A stretch of DNA of 64,000 nt from Paenibacillus sp. PvR098 (GTDB lineage: Bacteria > Bacillota > Bacilli > Paenibacillales > NBRC-103111): positions 2,170,001 through 2,234,000 of the forward strand of contig NZ_JAFIBU010000001.1 in the NCBI RefSeq assembly GCF_017833255.1. Reading direction: 5' to 3'. Below are positions 1-7,238 of this stretch, piece by piece. The notes under the pieces were generated by a model. The model saw only the letters and a program-made list of their open reading frames with translations. It was not told the origin of the DNA and did no database searches. Numbering within the stretch: the stretch's first letter is position 1; the number at the start of each line of letters is the position of its first letter. Position numbers and translations under genes: made by a program.

Positions 1-125
1 AATTCATTCCAATCTATATACTACGTTAGATTTCGAGAAAGGTTTCATTTATTTTTTTTAACTCTTTAAGAGGGTCGTGTGAATTCACAGAATAACCTTA
101 CTTTTTAGTCATTTTACGGGTGTAC

Positions 126-155
126 AAAAGAAAAACCGCTGGAGATTGCTCCAGC
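126..155 (-). terminator. Orphan minus-strand hairpin with T-tract
   Basis: The arms GCTGGAG (138-144) and CTCCAGC (149-155) form a perfect 7-bp stem with a 4-nt loop, and on the minus strand the stem is followed closely by a T-rich run. It has the form of an intrinsic terminator, but no minus-strand gene lies just upstream of it (the LysR gene starts at 255 on the plus strand). It may stop antisense transcription or be a remnant. Nothing else was recognised in 1-254 apart from the LysR ribosome site. Confidence 0.5.
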
Positions 156-254
156 AGTCAGGGATTCTACTTTTCTTGATGGGCATAACTGGAAGATATA
201 TAATTTGAGTTGATATTATATGTTATATGTATCAATGGAAAGGGGTAATCCACG

Positions 255-1118
255 ATGGAGCTTCGACAGCTGCAATATTTTCTCACGGTAGCGGAAGAAT
301 TAAATTTCAGCCGCGCGGCGGAGCGTCTTCAAATCACGCAGCCACCCCTAAGCTTACAAATTCAAAATTTAGAGAGGGAGTTAGGTTTTCCTCTGTTTTA
401 CCGAACCAATCGGCATGTGGAATTAACGGATGCGGGAAAAGTATTCGCCGATGAGGTTCGCAAAATGCTGGACTATCTGAGCCGTGCCGTCGAGAACGCC
501 AAGCGTACCCATCACGGTGAAATTGGCAAGCTGACGGTAGGTTTTGTCGGTTCTGCCACATACGACATTCTTCCTGTCGTTCTGCGGGAGTTTCGCAGTC
601 TGTATCCGAATGTCCAAGTACATCTTATTGAATTACCGACACCAAAACAGATTGAAGCGTTACGGGAAGATGAAATCGATGTAGGCGTGTTAAGACCGCC
701 TGTTCATGACGAAGAGATTCATACCGAAATCGTCTCTTCAGTCCCTTGCGTGCTGGCCGTTCCAAAGCAGCATCCGCTTGTTCACAGTAAGAATATTTCT
801 CTTGGAAATCTGACTCCCTATCCTTTTGTCATGTTGTCCAGGAAAACATGGGCGGGTCTTTATGATGAAATCTTGGGCTTATGTAACCCTACTATCCAGC
901 AGGAAGCCTTCGAGTTCCAAACGGTGATCGGTTTGGTTGCCGCGGGAATGGGGATCGCCGTGGTGCCCCAATCAGCCATGAATTTGCATACCCAGCATGT
1001 GGATTACATTGATCTTAAAGATCAATTACCTGTAGCTTCCATGGGCGTTTCATGGCGCCGTAATGATCAATCCCCTCTGGTGAAAACCTTTGTCGAGATC
1101 GCCATGGAAATGGGTTGA
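255..1118 (+). CDS. LysR-family transcriptional regulator
   Basis: This 287-residue protein has the standard LysR length and layout. The N-terminal winged helix (residues 1-60) carries the signature LRQLQYFLTVAEELNFSRAA followed by QPPLSLQIQNLE. A periplasmic-binding-protein-like effector domain fills residues about 90-285. The start at 255 is preceded by an AAAGGGG ribosome site about 9 nt away. It is the only plus-strand gene in the first 10 kb, so its target is not obvious; autoregulation or control of the minus-strand cupin/DUF1450 genes facing it is possible. LysR proteins usually act on adjacent genes with a small co-inducer; the ligand cannot be read from sequence. Confidence 0.95.
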   Translation: MELRQLQYFLTVAEELNFSRAAERLQITQPPLSLQIQNLERELGFPLFYRTNRHVELTDAGKVFADEVRKMLDYLSRAVENAKRTHHGEIGKLTVGFVGSATYDILPVVLREFRSLYPNVQVHLIELPTPKQIEALREDEIDVGVLRPPVHDEEIHTEIVSSVPCVLAVPKQHPLVHSKNISLGNLTPYPFVMLSRKTWAGLYDEILGLCNPTIQQEAFEFQTVIGLVAAGMGIAVVPQSAMNLHTQHVDYIDLKDQLPVASMGVSWRRNDQSPLVKTFVEIAMEMG

Positions 1119-1124
1119 TATGCT

Positions 1125-1253
1125 TTATTTTTTAATTTGAATCTTACCCGGATTCCCCATAACCAATGTTCTCGGAGGTATGACTTTACCCTGCGTAATT
1201 AAGCTGTTAGCGGCAATCAAGGCTTCTTCACCGATAACAGAGGGAAATCCTTG
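1125..1253 (-). pseudogene. C-terminal remnant of a gamma-carbonic anhydrase/hexapeptide protein
   Basis: Reading the minus strand directly after the stop codon of the upstream DUF1450-type gene gives an in-frame stretch with [20 protein letters not shown], then [14 protein letters not shown] and a stop at 1125-1127. This matches the C-terminal left-handed-beta-helix rungs and the closing P-x-x-x-V-x-G-x-P-x-K segment of YrdA/gamma-carbonic-anhydrase-like proteins. About 38 residues remain, whereas intact members have roughly 170. There is no start codon and the body of the gene is missing. I call it a deletion remnant fused behind the DUF1450-type gene. Confidence 0.6.
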
Positions 1254-1493
1254 TTATCGGATTTCCCTCTGCACGGTTTGGATGATTTGGTCCACCAAGG
1301 CTTTCGCATCATTCGCTTCAATGGTTGTTAGCTGAATCCGGCAAAATGGTTTCACTCTGCATTGCAAGCAGCGTCTGAAGCAATCGACGACGGCAACGCT
1401 CACATCACCTTGGTAATCCCGCCTAAGAATGTCTATGGCCTCGCTGGTCCCGGCTGATTTGATGTTCCGTTCACAAAACTTAGCCACTCTCAT
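1254..1493 (-). CDS. DUF1450-type small cysteine protein
   Basis: This 79-residue protein begins MRVAKFCERN behind an AGGGAGAAATAGG ribosome site. It carries the cysteine pattern DCFRRCLQCRVKPFC in the middle, which resembles the C-x3-C-x2-C...PF core of the DUF1450/YuzB family. The family role is unknown; the clustered cysteines suggest metal or Fe-S binding or thiol chemistry. It lies 48 nt downstream of the cupin gene on the same strand and could be cotranscribed. The segment after its stop codon holds a gamma-carbonic-anhydrase remnant and a perfect 11-bp inverted repeat, so its 3' end appears rearranged. Confidence 0.7.
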   Translation of the reverse strand: MRVAKFCERNIKSAGTSEAIDILRRDYQGDVSVAVVDCFRRCLQCRVKPFCRIQLTTIEANDAKALVDQIIQTVQREIR

Positions 1494-1541
1494 TCCTATT
1501 TCTCCCTATCCTAGAAAATCTCTCTTAGGCTGATTCTCTTC

Positions 1542-2507
1542 TTATTGATCGTAATGGGTAAACTGGATGTCCAAGGTACGAAGATAGGTTTGAAGACCCG
1601 CGTCTTGAATCGGGATAATATATGCAGGCTCCCCGGATTCATTGTGATGAGAATGCCACAGACCCGGAGGAGTTACAAAAGCCTTTCCTGTCTCCCATTC
1701 AACACGAATAGGATCGATGATTTTCGCGGTAACAGGATCAATCTTATCGCCAACCAACGTGTAAGTGCCTGGTGCAGCGTAAGCTACGAAATCAAGAGCT
1801 ACCGATTTATGGCTGTGAGGAGCTTGATTGGCTCCTACGGGAACGATGCCTAGCATTGCCCATAGCACATGCGTAATCGTCAAGGTCTGGTCGAATTTCT
1901 GGTTATTTAGCAAAATGGAGATACGATTTTTCAAATGAGCATCCGGAGCATTAGCTACCTCTGCCAATTTGGCATTGGCTTCTTCAGCAGTAAAGAGGGT
2001 CGGTTCGAAACGCTTTTCTGTTGCTTTGGCTCCTAGATAATTAAGAAGCGGAGTATCTAGAATGTAGTAGATCGTCGTATCTTCCGTCGCGGTATGACGG
2101 CTGTTCGATCCGGTAGGAAGAGTCATGAAGTCGCCTTTCTTCCAGCTGATCGTTTCACCGTTTAGCTCCGTTCTGCCTGCACCAGAAATAATGTAGTATA
2201 GCTCACTGGTGGCATTAGGCTGCGTGGAGATTGAATCTCCAGTATTGATACGAATAAAATGAGCAAGGAGCGACGGACTTGTCGCCGGATATTCCGTTCT
2301 CAAATCACTGGAAAGATCCAACGGTATGAAACGAGTGATTCCTGAATTGTATAAGTCGGGTGAAAATTCTTTAGTAGGGATCGGACTAATGATACCGCTT
2401 CCAATCGGATCGGCTGCAGTTGTATATTCATAGAACCGAGCATCCCCTGTCCAATTTTCGTTTACGGTACCAATAGATAAATTTCCTGGCTGTGCAGTTT
2501 TCGTCAT
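1542..2507 (-). CDS. Two-domain cupin protein
   Basis: This protein of about 321 residues has two cupin folds. The first (about residues 75-155) has SELYYIISGAGRTELNGE and a GDFMTLPTG turn. The second (about 230-300) has APHSHKSVALDFV and WHSHHNESGEPAYI, which supply histidines for a metal site. The overall layout resembles gentisate-dioxygenase-like bicupins, but the N-terminal domain lacks the full HxH/E/H set, so the enzyme identity is open. The ATG at 2507 is chosen because AGGAGG lies 8 nt upstream; a TTG two codons earlier is less likely. A 24-bp palindrome at 2675-2698 lies upstream and suggests repressor control. Confidence 0.85.
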   Translation of the reverse strand: MTKTAQPGNLSIGTVNENWTGDARFYEYTTAADPIGSGIISPIPTKEFSPDLYNSGITRFIPLDLSSDLRTEYPATSPSLLAHFIRINTGDSISTQPNATSELYYIISGAGRTELNGETISWKKGDFMTLPTGSNSRHTATEDTTIYYILDTPLLNYLGAKATEKRFEPTLFTAEEANAKLAEVANAPDAHLKNRISILLNNQKFDQTLTITHVLWAMLGIVPVGANQAPHSHKSVALDFVAYAAPGTYTLVGDKIDPVTAKIIDPIRVEWETGKAFVTPPGLWHSHHNESGEPAYIIPIQDAGLQTYLRTLDIQFTHYDQ

Positions 2508-2529
2508 GTACAAAACCTCCTGCCAATTT

Positions 2530-2649
2530 TTATATACCTATCGTAACTTTATTCATAGAAATTGTACAATATATAATTTGTATTATTATGATATGCTTTG
2601 TGTATAACCGAGCAGCCGCTTTAGCAACCCCTACATCAGAAGCTGACAT
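2530..2649 (-). CDS. Possible 39-residue leader peptide upstream of the cupin gene
   Basis: A short reading frame begins MSASDVGVAK with a GGAAG ribosome-like site about 9 nt upstream, and ends 22 nt before the cupin ATG. It has an Ile-rich hydrophobic centre (HIIIIQIIYC). It lies between the large palindrome (2675-2698) and the cupin gene, so it would be the first product of the transcript. No family is recognised. It could be a chance reading frame in a leader. Confidence 0.3.
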   Translation of the reverse strand: MSASDVGVAKAAARLYTKHIIIIQIIYCTISMNKVTIGI

Positions 2650-2674
2650 TATTTTGTACTTCCTTTCATTGTTT

Positions 2675-2698
2675 ACCTTGCTATGAACATAGCAAGGT
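2675..2698. promoter_or_regulatory. Perfect 11-bp palindrome, probable operator
   Basis: The arms ACCTTGCTATG and CATAGCAAGGT are exact inverted copies separated by two bases. The site lies about 25 bp upstream of the possible leader peptide and about 170 bp upstream of the cupin ATG. No T-tract follows on either strand, so a dimeric repressor site (TetR or MarR type) is more likely than a terminator. Confidence 0.6.
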
Positions 2699-2743
2699 GC
2701 AGTCACGTCTAATACACACCAACTAGCAACTTTTTTCAATATT

Positions 2744-2777
2744 AAAAAGCCAGCCAGTAATATATACCGGCCGGCTT
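2744..2777 (-). terminator. Terminator of the HPr-like gene
   Basis: On the minus strand the arms AAGCCGGCCGGTA and TACTGGCTGGCTT pair with two G-T wobbles around a short AT loop, followed by TTTTTAAT. The hairpin begins about 20 nt after the HPr-like stop codon. Confidence 0.75.
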
Positions 2778-2795
2778 CAAGTCCATTTGTAATGA

Positions 2796-3041
2796 TTAGG
2801 ATTCAACAAGTTTAACTCGCAAACCATGTCCCTTAAGCACTTCTATCATGGCTTTCTTTGCTTCTTCCTCATCCGGTCCGTGAACATGAAGCTCATGTTC
2901 TCCGGAGTCCGCAAGCGTAGTGTACAACCCGAGAAGGCTTTTGGCATCAACGAACTTGTTGTTGTACTTTAATACAATGGAAGATTTGAAATTATTCGCG
3001 GCTTGGACAATCCTTACCATTGTTTCTGCATGATTCACCAT
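2796..3041 (-). CDS. HPr-like phosphocarrier-family protein, N-terminally short
   Basis: The body matches HPr: QAANNFKSSIVLKYNN, then FVDAKSLLGLYTTL covering the Ser46 region, then DEEEAKKAMIEVLKGHG. The active-site loop that reads GLHARPA in true HPr reads VNHAETM here. A histidine is retained at the catalytic position, but the following Arg and Pro are replaced by Glu and Thr. GGAGGT lies 7 nt before the ATG at 3041, giving 81 residues in which the histidine is residue 4, so the first beta-strand of HPr is absent. It is monocistronic with its own terminator. A regulatory, Crh-like role is more plausible than PTS sugar transport. Confidence 0.75.
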   Translation of the reverse strand: MVNHAETMVRIVQAANNFKSSIVLKYNNKFVDAKSLLGLYTTLADSGEHELHVHGPDEEEAKKAMIEVLKGHGLRVKLVES

Positions 3042-3145
3042 AACCATTACCTCCCGCATGGAATTAGTAGACCTGATCATATTATATCATACTTCACTTC
3101 ATTCCACTTCAATATAGCGGCTTAATTCAAAATTATTCATCCCGT

Positions 3146-3775
3146 TCAGCCTTTCAGTTTAATCGTACATTCTCCAAGGCTGTGTTCATCCCATACTAAG
3201 GACAGCTGGTCGCCGTCCGAAATGGGCCCTACTCCTTCCGGAGTCCCGGTAAAGATAATATCCCCTTCTCCGAGACCAAAGTGAAGCGCAGAAAAATCGA
3301 TGATGGTTTGCAAATCAAAAATCATATGTTGGATATTGCCGAGCTGAACCTGCTCCCCATTTTTCAATAGAGCAAAATCACCTTTTTTACACGCTTCTAC
3401 ACCTGGGAAAGCTATAAACGGGCTCAGCACCGCAGAGTTCGGAAAGCCTTTGGCCAAGAGCCAAGGATAGCTTTTTTTCTTCAGTTCGCTTTGGACGTCA
3501 CGCAGGGTAAAGTCAATGCCCACGGCTAAGCCATCCACAATATCATCCACCTTCATACCTTGTTCATACGGTTTGCCTATTCGGACGACCAATTCCACTT
3601 CAAAATGAACAGAGCCGCGATCCCCTGGCAGGATAACCTCCTGCCCCTTAGCCTCTACAAGGGCATGAGTAGGTTTAGAAAACAGGAATGGAGATGTGGG
3701 AACATCATTGTGCAATTCCTTTGCATGTAAAACGTAATTACGGCCAATACAATAAATGTTTCGAATGGAGTTCAT
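3146..3775 (-). CDS. Fumarylacetoacetate hydrolase-family protein
   Basis: This 209-residue single-domain protein has the FAH fold motifs: YCIGRNYVLHAKEL at the N-terminus, HFEVELVVRIGK with the metal-binding Glu pair, GIDFTLRDVQ with the metal Asp, and the terminal IIFTGTPEGVGP. The length fits acylpyruvase/oxaloacetate decarboxylase or 2-hydroxyhepta-2,4-diene-dioate isomerase types rather than true fumarylacetoacetase. It is the last gene of the minus-strand operon gntR, dapA-like, SDR, FAH, where it probably handles a 2-oxo acid made by the upstream enzymes. The exact substrate is not visible. Confidence 0.9.
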   Translation of the reverse strand: MNSIRNIYCIGRNYVLHAKELHNDVPTSPFLFSKPTHALVEAKGQEVILPGDRGSVHFEVELVVRIGKPYEQGMKVDDIVDGLAVGIDFTLRDVQSELKKKSYPWLLAKGFPNSAVLSPFIAFPGVEACKKGDFALLKNGEQVQLGNIQHMIFDLQTIIDFSALHFGLGEGDIIFTGTPEGVGPISDGDQLSLVWDEHSLGECTIKLKG

Positions 3776-3821
3776 AGATTACACCTCTTAAGATGAGATA
3801 GATTAGGATAGATGAAATGGA

Positions 3822-4607
3822 TTAGATCGACTTGATCATTCCTCCGTCAATAAGAATAGAGCTTCCCGTAACATATGAGCTTGCGCCAGAAACAAGGAAA
3901 GTAACGACCTTCGCAAACTCCTCCGGTGTTCCATAACGGCCGAGCGGGATTTGCTGTTTGGACTGTTCCTCCACTTGCTCACGGGTTTTACCGGTTTTTT
4001 GGGCTTTCAAATCATCCAAAAACGTAACGCGATCCGTGGCAATACGTCCAGGCGCCACTGTATTGACGAGTATATTGTAAGGAGCGAGCTCCTCAGCTAA
4101 GGTTTTGGTTAATCCTACAATTCCCGTGCGGAACGTGTTCGATAGGATGAGGCCCGGAATCGGTTGTTTAATTGAAGAAGAGGCCAGATTAATGATGCGT
4201 CCGCCTTCCTGCTTCAGATCCGGCAGCACTTCACGGATCACCCGAATATAACTTAAAAGATTCAGCTCGAAGGCTTTCTGCCAATCTTCGTCAGAGAACT
4301 GTTCGAAAGTGCCGCCGGGAGGTCCTCCCGCATTATTAATCAAGATGTCGATTTTCCCAAAGGTGTTCCGTGTCACTTGGACAAGATGTTTAATGTCTTC
4401 TGTTTTGGTGATATCGGCGGGATGGCAGGACACCTTTCCCTTACCTAACTGCTCCAGTTCATTTTTGACGGCCTGTAATTTTTCTGGGTCACGACTTGTC
4501 AGCATGACATGAGCGCCTTCCTTCACTAACTCGGTGGCGGTGGCCTTCCCCAAGCCTTGGCTGGAAGCTACAACAAGGGCTACTCTCGTATGTAAGTGTA
4601 AATCCAC
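3822..4607 (-). CDS. SDR-family oxidoreductase
   Basis: This 261-residue classical short-chain dehydrogenase has the cofactor motif ASSQGLGKATA at residues 14-24, the NNAGG motif near 90, and a C-terminal GSSILIDGGM. The catalytic region is atypical: NLASSSIKQPIPGLILSNTF has the Ser but not the usual Tyr-x3-Lys, so the YxxxK pair appears lost, as in the subgroup of SDRs annotated as 3-oxoacyl-ACP-reductase-like. It sits between the dapA-like and FAH genes (gaps of 18 and 46 nt), implying a step in the same sugar-acid or oxo-acid pathway. Because the tyrosine is absent, activity should not be assumed. Confidence 0.85.
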   Translation of the reverse strand: MDLHLHTRVALVVASSQGLGKATATELVKEGAHVMLTSRDPEKLQAVKNELEQLGKGKVSCHPADITKTEDIKHLVQVTRNTFGKIDILINNAGGPPGGTFEQFSDEDWQKAFELNLLSYIRVIREVLPDLKQEGGRIINLASSSIKQPIPGLILSNTFRTGIVGLTKTLAEELAPYNILVNTVAPGRIATDRVTFLDDLKAQKTGKTREQVEEQSKQQIPLGRYGTPEEFAKVVTFLVSGASSYVTGSSILIDGGMIKSI

Positions 4608-4625
4608 GTTTCCCTCTTCCTTTCG

Positions 4626-5537
4626 TTAACGGAGTTGAACTTTATTCGCTGCTTCCATATAGGCTAACAAAGTTCCTAACTCTTCTTGATGGGCCTGATC
4701 CAAAGATGGGCCAGGATGCCTTAGAGCGGCATGGGCAATAACCCCTCTTCGTTTCAAAATTTCCTTTCGTATCGCAAGCCCGATCCCGATTTGCCCTTCA
4801 TATCGAATCAAGGGACTAGCTTCATAAAAGATGGATCTCGCTTTTTCTATGTTGCCATCCCGGTAGCACTGATAAATTTCCACTAGAATTTCAGGGAACG
4901 CAAAGCCTGTCATCGTGCCCGATGCTCCACGTACCATTTCTTCCAAAAAGTACACGCCTCCAAGTCCGCCAAAAATACCTACTTCAGGTTTGACTAACGA
5001 TTTGGTGCGGGCAAGCTTCTGAGGGGTTGGCGCCTCCTCCAATTTAATATGTTTGCAATGGGGAATCTCAGTGCACAGCCTGGCCAGAAATTCGGGAGGC
5101 ATCAGGACTCCGCTAAAATTCGGTTCATCTTGTACAACCATCGGAGCACTGACTCCTGAGGCGATACGTCTATAATACTCAAACACGGAATCCAAATTTT
5201 TTACATTCATTGGCGGTGCCAGCATGACCCCGTCCGCGCCTAACTCCATAGCTCTTTTACTGTAATACAACGCTAGATCTGTGCCACCTGCACTTGTACC
5301 AACAATGACAGGAATACGGCCTGCTGCCTGCTGAATGGCCGTTGTAATTACAGTATCTCTCTCAAGCTCGTTCAGCTTGTGGGCCTCTCCGAGAATCCCC
5401 AGTATCGTGAGTCCGTGAACTCCCTTCCCAATGTTAAACTCTACCAATTTACAAATCGATTCCGTATCTACCTGCCCTTCGCGATCAAACGGAGTAGCCA
5501 TGATGGCAAAAATACCTTTAAACTCTTGCAATTTCAT
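4626..5537 (-). CDS. DapA-family aldolase/dehydratase
   Basis: This 303-residue TIM-barrel protein of the dihydrodipicolinate synthase/N-acetylneuraminate lyase superfamily has GIFAIMATPFDREGQVD at the N-terminus, LTILGILGEAHKLNELER at the substrate loop, VIVGTSAGGTD, and the Schiff-base lysine in HIKLEEAPTP. The tyrosine normally found before that lysine (Y-N-x-P) is replaced in VVQDEPNFSG, so the reaction is unlikely to be classic DHDPS. Its place after a FadR-type regulator and before SDR and FAH genes suggests cleavage or dehydration of a 2-keto-deoxy sugar acid or similar compound. Confidence 0.9.
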   Translation of the reverse strand: MKLQEFKGIFAIMATPFDREGQVDTESICKLVEFNIGKGVHGLTILGILGEAHKLNELERDTVITTAIQQAAGRIPVIVGTSAGGTDLALYYSKRAMELGADGVMLAPPMNVKNLDSVFEYYRRIASGVSAPMVVQDEPNFSGVLMPPEFLARLCTEIPHCKHIKLEEAPTPQKLARTKSLVKPEVGIFGGLGGVYFLEEMVRGASGTMTGFAFPEILVEIYQCYRDGNIEKARSIFYEASPLIRYEGQIGIGLAIRKEILKRRGVIAHAALRHPGPSLDQAHQEELGTLLAYMEAANKVQLR

Positions 5538-5568
5538 CGTCTCCTGTTCAGCATAGTATGAACCATTC

Positions 5569-6300
5569 TTAGAGGTGTTTATGATCTATGTGAAGTTCAT
5601 GGCTCCAAATTTTAGTTTCATTTTTTTGTAAGTGCTCGAGCATAGCCAATCGCGCCTCTTCCGGGTCCCTTGCCTTTATAGCTCTAAGGATCCGTTCGTG
5701 CTCGCCATGAGCTTCTTCGAGATATCGTTTGGATAATTCCTTGGATTGCGTTTTGGAAATCTTGATTGCTTCAAGGAATCTGCCAGAAATGAAATCAAAA
5801 ATAGATTCATAAATGGAATTTCCCGAGGACATAATAATGAGGTAATGGAACCGAAAATCCTCATCAATACCAATTCCGCCTTTGCGGTTCATATCTATTA
5901 ATTGCAGATGCGCGTTCTCAATCGCTTCGATTTGCTCACTGCTAGCTCTTTCTGCGGACAGGGAAGCAGCCTCCACTTCAATCGCACGTCTGAACTCTAA
6001 TATTTCCCTTAACGATTGCTCCCCTACAATCAAATGATTCGTAATTTGATCAACAAAGGTACTGCCCGTCACCTCTTTTAAAATGCTGCCGACTCCTGCT
6101 TTTTTCTCTAACATCCCTTTAGCTGCCAAAACGCTGAGAGCCTCCCGAACAGCCGTTTTGCTGACCTGAAACATGTCCACAAGCTCGTTCTCGGTGGGCA
6201 ATTTGTCTCCAGGCTTCATCCCTTCCCTTTGAACGTACTGTATAAGCTGCGATACAATCTCTTCATACAGGTTTTTTTTCCTGATCGATTGAAAGGTCAT
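5569..6300 (-). CDS. FadR-subfamily GntR regulator
   Basis: The N-terminal winged helix (residues 10-75) reads GDKLPTENELVDMFQVSKTA, followed by VREALSVLAAKGMLEKKAGV. An all-helical FCD domain follows, with conserved RRAIEVEAA, FHYLIIMSSGN and EHERILRAIKARD; its histidines and Asp are the usual metal/effector site. The ATG at 6300 follows AAAGGGATGTGG; a TTG one codon upstream is also possible. It is the first gene of the catabolic operon running to 3146. A TGGTACTACCA site at 6336-6346 lies just upstream, so it most likely represses its own operon and is released by a pathway acid. Confidence 0.93.
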   Translation of the reverse strand: MTFQSIRKKNLYEEIVSQLIQYVQREGMKPGDKLPTENELVDMFQVSKTAVREALSVLAAKGMLEKKAGVGSILKEVTGSTFVDQITNHLIVGEQSLREILEFRRAIEVEAASLSAERASSEQIEAIENAHLQLIDMNRKGGIGIDEDFRFHYLIIMSSGNSIYESIFDFISGRFLEAIKISKTQSKELSKRYLEEAHGEHERILRAIKARDPEEARLAMLEHLQKNETKIWSHELHIDHKHL

Positions 6301-6335
6301 CAATCCACATCCCTTTATAACATTATAATTTATGA

Positions 6336-6346
6336 TGGTACTACCA
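6336..6346. promoter_or_regulatory. FadR-type operator TGGTACTACCA
   Basis: The perfect palindrome TGGT-N3-ACCA matches the known recognition pattern of FadR-subfamily GntR regulators. It lies 36 bp upstream of the gntR ATG within AT-rich sequence. Binding by the adjacent regulator is the natural inference. Confidence 0.7.
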
Positions 6347-6457
6347 ATAAATACGACAAGAATTCGTTATTTTCATAAATGATGGAAATGGTAATTTAAA
6401 CATTATCACATCATTTGAACGATGTAAACGCTTGATTTTTCTGGGAGAACGAACAAG

Positions 6458-6524
6458 AAATCCCCTTTAGATAACCAAGACAGACCGTCTTACCGATCGC
6501 TTAGTCATGACCTAAAGGGGATTT
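6458..6524 (-). terminator. Long-arm hairpin downstream of the nitroreductase gene
   Basis: AAATCCCCTTTAG (6458-6470) and CTAAAGGGGATTT (6512-6524) are perfect 13-bp inverted repeats around a 41-nt loop, which itself contains an AAGACGG...CCGTCTT-like stem. The structure lies 30 nt after the nitroreductase stop. The arm ends in TTTC on the minus strand rather than a long T-run, so it may terminate weakly or stabilise the mRNA. The rest of 6301-6554 holds the gntR promoter region. Confidence 0.5.
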
Positions 6525-6554
6525 GACTGCGGCGCTATGCCTTGTGACGACGGT

Positions 6555-7166
6555 CTATTTCACGAACCGTACACGAGTTTCTAGCGGCTGGAATTCTTTA
6601 TCTCCAGGTTCTGCCGTTTTCTTGCCGAAAGGCATCTGGGCGATGAGCATCCACTCCTGCGGAATATCCCATGTTTTCTTCACTTCGTCATCAATTATGG
6701 GATTATAGTGCTGGAGATTGGCACCGAGGCCTTCCGCCTCGAGCGCAGTCCAAATGACGAATTGCAGCATGCCTGAAGAATGATGAGACCATATTGGAAA
6801 GTTATCTTTATACGTCGGGAATTGATTTTGCAGTGATTCGATGACCTTTTGGTCCTCGAAGAAAAGGATGGTTCCGTAGCCGCTGCGGAATCCGTTCACC
6901 CTCTGCTCGGTTGACGAAAAGTCGTCGGTTACGATTTTGCGCAGCGTTTCTTTCGTGATGTCCCAAAGCTTGTTATGATGTTCGCCGAACAACACAACAA
7001 CACGAGCGCTTTGGCTGTTGAACGCTGACGGTGTATATTTTACCGCTTCGTTCACAATTTCTTGAATTCTTGAATCAGGTATTGGGGATTCCTTGCTAAT
7101 GCCGTAAATGGTCCTGCGATTCTTAACCGCTCCAAAAAATTCGTTCGTATTGACTTCGTTAGACAT
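6555..7166 (-). CDS. Nitroreductase-family FMN oxidoreductase
   Basis: This 203-residue protein has the FMN-binding start NRRTIYGISKESPI, the SAFNSQSARVVVLFG segment, and GLGANLQHYNPII near the C-terminus. This layout fits the YdgI/YodC-like nitroreductases of Bacillota, which reduce nitro compounds or quinones with NAD(P)H. AAGGAGG lies about 10 nt before the ATG. It stands alone between the gntR operon and the PBP gene, so it is probably a single-gene unit. The physiological substrate is unknown. Confidence 0.92.
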   Translation of the reverse strand: MSNEVNTNEFFGAVKNRRTIYGISKESPIPDSRIQEIVNEAVKYTPSAFNSQSARVVVLFGEHHNKLWDITKETLRKIVTDDFSSTEQRVNGFRSGYGTILFFEDQKVIESLQNQFPTYKDNFPIWSHHSSGMLQFVIWTALEAEGLGANLQHYNPIIDDEVKKTWDIPQEWMLIAQMPFGKKTAEPGDKEFQPLETRVRFVK

Positions 7167-7238
7167 TGGGTGAATTCCTCCTTGTGATTATCCTTCATAA
7201 TCTTACCTCGCAGAGGCTCTAATATTCATCCGTAATGC

